From Babylonia areolata (taxonomy: Eukaryota; Mollusca; Gastropoda; Neogastropoda; Buccinidae), in NCBI RefSeq assembly GCF_041734735.1, contig NC_134894.1, positions 59,026,664-59,090,663 on the forward strand: a DNA stretch of 64,000 nt. The letters run 5' to 3'. The notes below the pieces were generated by a model. The model saw nothing but the letters and a program-made list of their open reading frames with translations. It had not been told where the DNA came from and did no database searches. Positions 57,311-64,000 of this stretch are shown here, in pieces. A program made the translations under genes and the position numbers. Each line of letters begins with the position of its first letter. Position 1 is the stretch's first letter.

Positions 57311-58380
57311 ATTGAAATACATTGCCAGTATCTGTCAATGGCCCTTTTAAAAAAACAACAAAAAAACATTTTAAATATGCATAAATTAATAAAAGGAAGA
57401 AAGAGAGTTTCCTTTTAATCTCTTGTTAAAAAATACACTCCAACGCTTGCATTCAAAACACAGCACTAACAATTTGAATGTATCCAAAATGTTTATTGCA
57501 AGGTAATGTAGAATTTGTTCAGAACAAAACTGCTCTCCATGTACGTGTCAAAACTTTAACAATCATCATAATCCACATTGTGTATTCAAATCAGCCAACG
57601 TTTCAGTGATGACTCACTGAAAAAAAAAGAAGAAGAAAAAAAAAAGTAACCCAACAACCTATGCCAGTTTCAAGAAATAATGCAAATACTAAATAAAACA
57701 AGTGAGCAATCTTTTTATTAGAAAATAATGAAGAAAACACAAAAACTTACATCATATAATTATATGATTGCTTTCAGTGAAAATTCCATCACATCAGATT
57801 AGGGCCAATAAAACAACCCAGCTGGAATACCCATCCAAATAACCATCTGTTTATTCTTGTTCTGTACCAATCAATGTGAAATCTTCTGGGAGTACACATT
57901 TTCAACAATTAACATGTCAAACTGCAAAAACAACACGCTGAATTTAAAAAGTTTTGTGAACTGTTCTAGTCATGTTTTTTTTTTTCTTCTTTTTTCTACT
58001 CTTTGAATCAAGCATTAACAAAGTGATTAAAAAGGCACTGATATACAGAATTCATAAGGATCAAGCATTATCAACTCTAATCCACATCAGATACATGCGC
58101 ATGTGTGTGTGCGCGTGCGTGTGGGCATGTGTGTGTGTGTGTGACAGATATTAGTAGATAATACCAATAATATTACATTAACAATATTTTGTGTTTGCTT
58201 ATTGTGGCCAAGTGATCTAAAATGTCATACCTCTGACACCACTGAAACTAACAGGTTAAGTGAGAAAGAGGATGAGAGAGAAAAAGAAAATATTGCAAAA
58301 CCAGAAGGTTAAGAAAGAGGGAGAGAGAGAGAAAAAGAACATATAAGGTAGTGTTAAAAACAATAATTATCAGAAATGAA
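57311..58380. other. Intergenic stretch, nothing recognised
   Basis: AT-rich, with a TG microsatellite near 58098-58142 and (GA)n near 58260-58340. No gene or repeat family identified. Confidence 0.4.
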
Positions 58381-58387
58381 TGTGTTT

Positions 58388-58600
58388 GCATGTGTGTGTG
58401 TGTGTGTGTGTTATTGAGCATGACGTCGAAATATGCTCCTCGTATTCTGCATATTGGTTAGATAATAAAAAAATTTTGTGCATGTGTGTGTGTGTATGTG
58501 TGTGTGTGTTACTGAGCATGACGTTGAAATATGCTCCTGGTATTCTGCATATTGGTTAGATAATCAGAAATTTTGTGCATGTGTGTGTGCGTGTGTGTGT
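58388..58600. repeat. 98-bp tandem duplication with (TG)n
   Basis: GAGCATGACGTCGAAATATG at 58416 and its near copy at 58514, each followed by GTATTCTGCATATTGGTTAG and (TG)n. Confidence 0.88.
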
Positions 58601-58789
58601 GTGTGTGTGTTGTTGTTGTTGTTGCTGCTGCTTTTGCTGTCGTTGTGTGATGAACATTTTACTCCAGTGACATTGTAGAGTGTGTAGTGGTCTGTAGATG
58701 TGCATGAGCCCTATTATTCGGAAGCCCTAATTTATCTCCATTTTTAATTCTTTCGAAATACTTCTTCAGCGTTCCCAGATACTGGTTAT

Positions 58790-58792
<3 letters not shown>

Positions 58793-58857
<65 letters not shown>
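58793..58857. repeat. (AT)n microsatellite
   Basis: About 31 AT units, perfect and self-complementary. Confidence 0.97.
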
Positions 58858-58860
<3 letters not shown>

Positions 58861-59195
58861 ACTGAAATACCAATTATGTGCAATTTACAAAATTTTGTCT
58901 TAAACTAAAATGACAGTTCAAATTTGTGTGGTGTTGAACAGCTGAAATGATTTCACAAATCTGAAAACCCTGTTCCATTTTTATTTCAGTTCTAAACAGT
59001 AACTAACTGAATCATCATTGGTGCAGTTGACCAGGTCATTTACAAGAATGACACATGAAAAAAAAAAAGAAAAAGAAAAAAAAAGAGGTCATGGACAATT
59101 AATAACTGAGAGATGCAGGAAGAGAATGACAAATGCAGACGCAACTTTTGGTTGCACTTAAATCAGTGTAATTTTACAAGTTAAAAGCTGTTGGG

Positions 59196-59248
<53 letters not shown>

Positions 59249-59454
59249 GGAGAAAAAAAAAAAAGAAGCTTCCTACACACAGAGCACTTTTTCATCATCA
59301 TTTTCCTTTTTTTCACTTTCTGAGTTCATTATAATCTTTAAAACTGCAAATGACTGTGTTGACTGTGACCCCATGTAAAAAAAAAAAATAATAATGCTTT
59401 CATATGCTGCTAACTTCAACCCAGATACTAACTTTGGCTGGTTCTACCAGCCAC

Positions 59455-59812
59455 CGCAGAAAAGAGGTTAGTGTCGTGGGCCGACAGATTGGAGGACAGG
59501 GGTTCAAATTCCAGTGGAGGTGGGGGTTTTTTCTGTCTGTGGCCAGCTCCTACCCAGAGTTGAGTGTGCTATGGGCTGATATGGGAAGACTGGGACCACA
59601 AAGTCGAGTATCATCCACATCACGGATGCAGGGTCTCCTCTGGTGTGTAGCCTTCTGGCGACCTAACATCGATAGCTCCCTGTGGGCTACCGGCACAGGG
59701 ACTGAGACAGACGAACAAAGGTGTGGCTGTGTATAGGGAACTTGGAATGAGCGGTGGGTGTGGGAGTAATGCCACTGAAACTGTGCAGATGATGGGGAAG
59801 CAGAAAAAAAAA
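59455..59812 (+). repeat. SINE family F/H composite
   Basis: Head region GAGGACAGGGGTTCAAATTC is tRNA B-box-like. Then AGAGTTGAGTGTGCTATGGG (family F), then GCAGGGTCTCCTCTGGTGTG to GATGATGGGGAAGCAG (family H) and an A tail. It suggests that F is the head and H the tail of one SINE. Confidence 0.6.
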
Positions 59813-60344
59813 GACAAAAAAATGTTTGGATGGTTCAGTTTTTCTTTTTCACTTAAAAAAAGAAAAGAAAAAAAGACAAATTAAAAAAAAAGACAAATTA
59901 AAAAAAAAAATTTAAATCTGAGAAAAAAAAAGAAAAAAAAAGAAAGAAGAAAAACATGCAAAATAAGCAGAATGTGATGAATTGTTGGGTTGGGCACAGC
60001 ACTACGCTGTGCTTCAGGATTTCATAGATCTCAGAGTGGAACTGAGGGCAAAAAGAAGGCTTTCTACCAGCCAGCAGCTCCACACACACTACATTTATAT
60101 ATAAACATATAAATAAATAAGTATTAAGAAAAAAAAAGAAAAAAAAAGAAAAGAAAACACACACATATATAAAATACAGCAGTAAATTTCACTGAAAGTG
60201 TAGTGTCTGTATTTCTCAGAAGGTTTGTTTGGTTTTTTTGGGGGGTGCAGGGGGTGGGAAACTACAAGACTACATGTTGGCAGCAGTGTTGTCTACATAA
60301 CAATGCTGGCTGGCTGCTTGATTGTGTGTGTGTGTGGTAACCAT

Positions 60345-60745
60345 ACTTCTTTGATCATGAGCTGTGTCTCCCATGTTCACTCATATATATACGAGTGGGC
60401 TTTAATGCGCATGACCATTTTTACCCCCACCAAGAAGGAAGTCATACTCTGTTTTCTTGCGTAGGGTGGAGTGGTGATGGGGGTGTGCATACCAGATACG
60501 TTCTTTTTTTTTTTCTACAACCCCCTGAACACTGACATGGATTAAGAGAACTTTTGAAGTGTGTAATTATCTTCTGCATGCGTATACGCACGAAGGGGGT
60601 CCAGGCACAAACAGTCCGGCGTCTGGAGACCTGGGAGATCAGAAATATCCACTCTTCACACACCAAGCGCCATGACCAGGTTCAAACCAGGACCTTCAGA
60701 ACTGAAAGTCCAATGCTTTGACTGCTTTGACTATTGCATCTGTCA
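60345..60745 (-). mobile_element. SINE-A, old diverged copy
   Basis: CACTCATATATATACGAGTG near the left and GAAAGTCCAATGCTTTGACT on plus near the right, with many changes and insertions. Confidence 0.65.
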
Positions 60746-62250
60746 TCTTTCAATACAGTTTACAACACAATAAAATAATGGTACTGTCCCTTTCAAGCAA
60801 AATGACTGAATAAGCTCACCAAATCTTTTTTTTATCATTCCAAATGTTTGCTTTGAGGAAATCTGTCTGATCATCAGAAAAAAACCCCAAAAACATTCAT
60901 GCCTGTGCCATTCCATTCAGATTGAGTAATTTTGTACTCTGAATTACTTCTGCTTTTAGATTTAGATATCTGTACTGAGGTGGGTTTTTTTTATTTTATT
61001 TTTTTTTAAGTTTCTGAGAATGCTACAGCCGTTTTTTGAAAACAGAAACTTACTAAAAAAAATCTCCATTCATTTCATGGCTTTGAATCAAGACTTACCA
61101 ATTTTTAAATCAGCAGTCAATGATTTTTTTCCCCTGCGTTTTCTTTATAATACATAGACACAAACGCACAAACAAATGAGCAAGGACCATGCTTATCAAT
61201 TAATCTCCATCAAAAAGCATGTGCAAGTATACCAATAGAAGACAGTTCAGATAAAGCAATGAGCAGTTTAAGTTACAAAGGTATCAAAAACATTAATGCA
61301 TAGTCAAAATAACAACTGAATCAGCATCATCGCCAAAGTTCCGCACACACTTACTCACCGCAAACACAACAGCAACACTACAAAAATATGCAGCGTGTAT
61401 ATATAAATCCACAAGTGAAATTAACAGTGCCTAGCAAAAGTGCACTGAACACGCAGAACAGCAATTTCTAACTTGAAATTTGGAAGATGAATTGAACATA
61501 TCTAAAAATAAATAATTTCATTTTAAAAAGGAGTATTACTGATATTACATACATATGAGTGAACAGCATGATACAAACACAAAACGTCACAATCCTACAG
61601 ATATGAGTGAATAGCGGAATACAAACACAAAATGTCACAATCCTACAAACACAGCAAGTTTGGATCTTCCATGTCATGTTCATGCCAGTTAGCACTGTTC
61701 AACTTACATTTTTATAAACGAGAGAATTCACTTGTCTGCTTAGAGAACTCCTTCAACTGTGCTAACTGAATAACAATGAAACAACTAATCTTACCAAAGT
61801 CAGTTCTAGCCATCATGTTGATCAAACCTTTTTTTTTTTTTTTTTTTTTAAAGTGTGACTAGGTGATACAGTTCATACGTTCTTCACTTTGTCTTTTCAC
61901 TACAAGTTGTATACGACGAGGGTAGGGTCAAATCCAGGGAGGGAAAGGATATTACTGTATATAATTGTGAATGGGCAAGCACACGTGTGTGCGCAAGTGC
62001 ATGCATGAGTGTCTGCGTGTGGGGGTGGATGCGTGTGTTAGATGCTGAAAGTAATTGCTAAAAACAACAACAATATAACATCTTTGTGATGAAAAACTAC
62101 CAACTATAACAGTAGAACTAACTGGACTATTTAACAAGGCTTTTTTAAAACTATACATTAAGCAATGTACTGAAAATTGTGAACACTCAAGATGCTTTCA
62201 GGTCAGCAGGATAGGGATGTGGGACTTTTTCTACCACAGTGTATTACAGT
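60746..62250. other. Intergenic stretch, nothing recognised
   Basis: AT-rich, with a short 50-bp direct repeat near 61555-61650 (ATATGAGTGAA, ACAAACACAAAA, GTCACAATCCTACA twice). No exon or known element. Confidence 0.4.
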
Positions 62251-62253
62251 AAC

Positions 62254-62604
62254 ATTCTGAGCGCGCTGGTTCGAATCACGGTTCAACCACCGGTATTTTC
62301 TCCCCCTCCACTAGACCTTGAGTGGTGTTCTGGATGAGACGATAAACTGAGGTCCTATGTGCAGCATGCATTCAGCGCACGTAAAAGAACCCACGGCAAC
62401 AAAAGGGTTGTTCCTGGCAAAATTCTGTAGAAAAATCCACTTCGATAGGAAAAACAAATAAAATTACACGCAGGAAAAAATACCAAAAAAAATGGGTGGC
62501 GCTGTAGTGTAGCGACGCGCTCTCCCTGGGGAGATCAGCCCGAATTTCACACAGAGAAATCTGATGTGATAAAAAGAAATACAAATACAAACAAATACAA
62601 ATAC
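62254..62604 (+). mobile_element. SINE-B, head-truncated copy
   Basis: Starts TGAGCGCGCTGGTTCGAATC (B box present), tail (AAATAC)n. Confidence 0.88.
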
Positions 62605-62787
62605 ACTTCTATAGTGAAAGCTGAATATTTAAAACACCTTCCTGGAACTTGCAGCTTCTTTCTTTTTTTTTTTTTAATTTTTTTTTTAAGCCAAAATGCC
62701 AACTTTTTCATTATAGTAAAAACTGCAGTGAGAAGGAATCCGGTAAAAGGTTATAAATATGAGAGCCTCTTAGTAAGAGATTGTGAA

Positions 62788-63015
62788 TTAACTCTCTCCA
62801 TACAAACGGCGAAAGAGACGACGTTAACAGCGTTTAATCCCAATTACCATCATCAAAATATTGCAAGCGGAATGCTCTTATACTGAAGAGGTGAATGTTG
62901 ACAGAGAATACCACAGTTCTGAAGACGGAAGCTAAAGGTTGCGTCATTCAGACACGCACTGGACATCCGAGGGGTCTGTGTAGAGGAGAAGAGACGACTG
63001 GCCGTACTGAGTTAA
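62788..63015 (+). mobile_element. TTAA MITE (family E), copy 5
   Basis: TTAACTCTCTCCATACAAAC to GGCCGTACTGAGTTAA, a few bases shorter at the end. Confidence 0.75.
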
Positions 63016-63480
63016 ATGGTTGATTTCAATAATGAGTTCAAACCTCACCGTTTCTGTTATAAATTTAATAATGTGAAGAACTGATTTAGAATCAAACACA
63101 CAATAGAATCAGAAATATAGTTTCGGAAAGGATATAATAAAAATTTATCGCCATTAGAATTGCTATTGAGTTCAGCTGTGAAGATGGACTTATTCTCTCC
63201 AAGATGAAATAAGTTTTGAAACTTAAGGTCTGGAATAATGAAAGCAGCACTAGCTCTATTATCTACATCAGAGCTGTCTGTAAATGTCTTCAGATGATGA
63301 TAGTATTTGTCTTGTAAACGAATTCATACATACGACGTTAAGTAAATTTATGTTGTCATCTTTGGTCAAATCAGTATGATCGATATCAAATTGCACTCTT
63401 TGGAGCTCCCATACTGGTGTGAGTGATACTGCAGACCTTTTAGCAATATGTGGGGGTTTATTCAAGCCAGAATTTGTTAT
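63016..63480 (-). mobile_element. LINE RNase H domain fragment (I-like clade)
   Basis: Minus frames give SLTPVWELQRVQFDIDHTDL, then in another frame TFTDSSDVDNRASAAFIIPD and FHLGENKSIFTAEL. The TDxS...AAF.IPD and SIFTAEL motifs are those of the RNase H domain in mollusc I-like LINEs. At least one frame change and several stops; its 3' side abuts the MITE at 62788-63015. Confidence 0.6.
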
Positions 63481-63799
63481 AATATTTGAATGTATGTTCC
63501 CAGTGTGGTGTTACAGGTTCTGAGATCGAACGTGCTTAAAAACAATGAAACTGTCAAAATGCGGATTTTAATTCTGACCAAAAAGGGAGGGATTTTTTCA
63601 AAATGGCAATGAGCAAGTTCTGAAAAATGTCTCATTAGAAATTAAACTCAGTATTGAAATCTAACGGGGTTTCAAATTAAAAAAAAAAAAAAAAAAACGA
63701 AAAAGAAAAAAAGAAGATAAAGCATTAACCTGTACGTCTCAAAAAGGACAACAAACTTTTTTTTTCATCAATCACAGTTATAATCCTGTGCAGATCTTA

Positions 63800-63950
63800 G
63801 CACACACACACACACACACACACTGACACACACTCACACATGCACACAGTGACTGCATTATACAAACACACACACACAAACTGACTTTACACACACAATG
63901 AGCATGCATACACACCACATGACACACACACACAGCCTGTGGTGACACAG
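63800..63950. repeat. (CA)n microsatellite block
   Basis: CACA tracts with GACACACACT interruptions. Confidence 0.9.
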
Positions 63951-64000
63951 TCATCATTCTGCAAAAAAAAAAAGCAAATATGAATATATGTAAATGGACC

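Noticed and set aside
1-64000. Search for retrovirus-like, LTR or Polinton-type remnants
   Set aside because: No long terminal repeats, protease, integrase, capsid or envelope-like frames were seen; all reverse-transcriptase or RNase H pieces fit non-LTR elements.

Overview
The window looks like a piece of a large, repeat-rich lophotrochozoan genome, most likely a marine gastropod mollusc. That is an inference. It rests on a widely spaced intron-exon structure, tRNA-headed SINE families, RNase-H-bearing LINE debris, mariner and TTAA-flanked DNA transposons, and very long TG, AG and AT microsatellites. There is no operon structure and nothing prokaryotic. No rRNA, functional tRNA, CRISPR array, retrovirus or LTR element was recognised.

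One host gene was found. It lies on the minus strand and spans about 48 kb (stop codon at 7109, proposed start codon at 55154). I could assemble 17 coding exons. Nearly all have good GT/AG boundaries, every exon-exon phase agrees, and the sum is 4263 nt, or about 1420 residues. The predicted protein has an N-terminal helical part (about residues 18-530) and two kinase-like folds in tandem (PK1 about 600-834, PK2 about 835-1097). A 320-residue tail carries acidic stretches, tyrosine motifs (YEDV, YEDP) and repeated LPPR-type proline motifs. Both kinase folds have lost catalytic residues: HRG for HRD and LAGF for DFG in PK1; LCDFSPDT for HRDLKxxN and no DFG in PK2. The protein therefore looks like a tandem-pseudokinase signalling scaffold. 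I do not recognise a named orthologue.

Layout. 1-6.9 kb: non-coding, low-complexity and repeats, ending in the gene's probable 3' UTR. 7.1-13.7 kb: last exons (17 to 13). 13.7-24.6 kb: repeat-filled introns with exons 12 and 11. 24.6-31.99 kb: PK1 exons 10 to 7. 33.9-45.2 kb: exons 6 to 2, including a decayed tandem duplication that contains a copy of exon 3 and a copy of a mariner element. 45.2-55.1 kb: a roughly 9.9-kb first intron with a 37/42-bp minisatellite and a 0.7-kb TG satellite. 55.1-55.6 kb: proposed first coding exon and a CCAAT-box promoter-like region. 55.6-64 kb: intergenic low-complexity and repeats, with an eroded LINE RNase H domain.

Transposable elements dominate the rest. 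They include two tRNA-headed SINE families (A and B), a short 130-bp family (C), several unclassified dispersed families (D, G, H, I, R3), a 230-bp TTAA MITE, and two copies of a 670-bp TTAA element that keeps an acidic piggyBac-like transposase start. Also present are an internally deleted mariner, a hAT-like fragment and several 5'-truncated LINEs. Five of seven SINE-B copies sit within 100 bp of an exon of the pseudokinase gene, all with their 3' tail facing the exon. A 62-bp minisatellite has multiplied the 3' splice site of exon 7.
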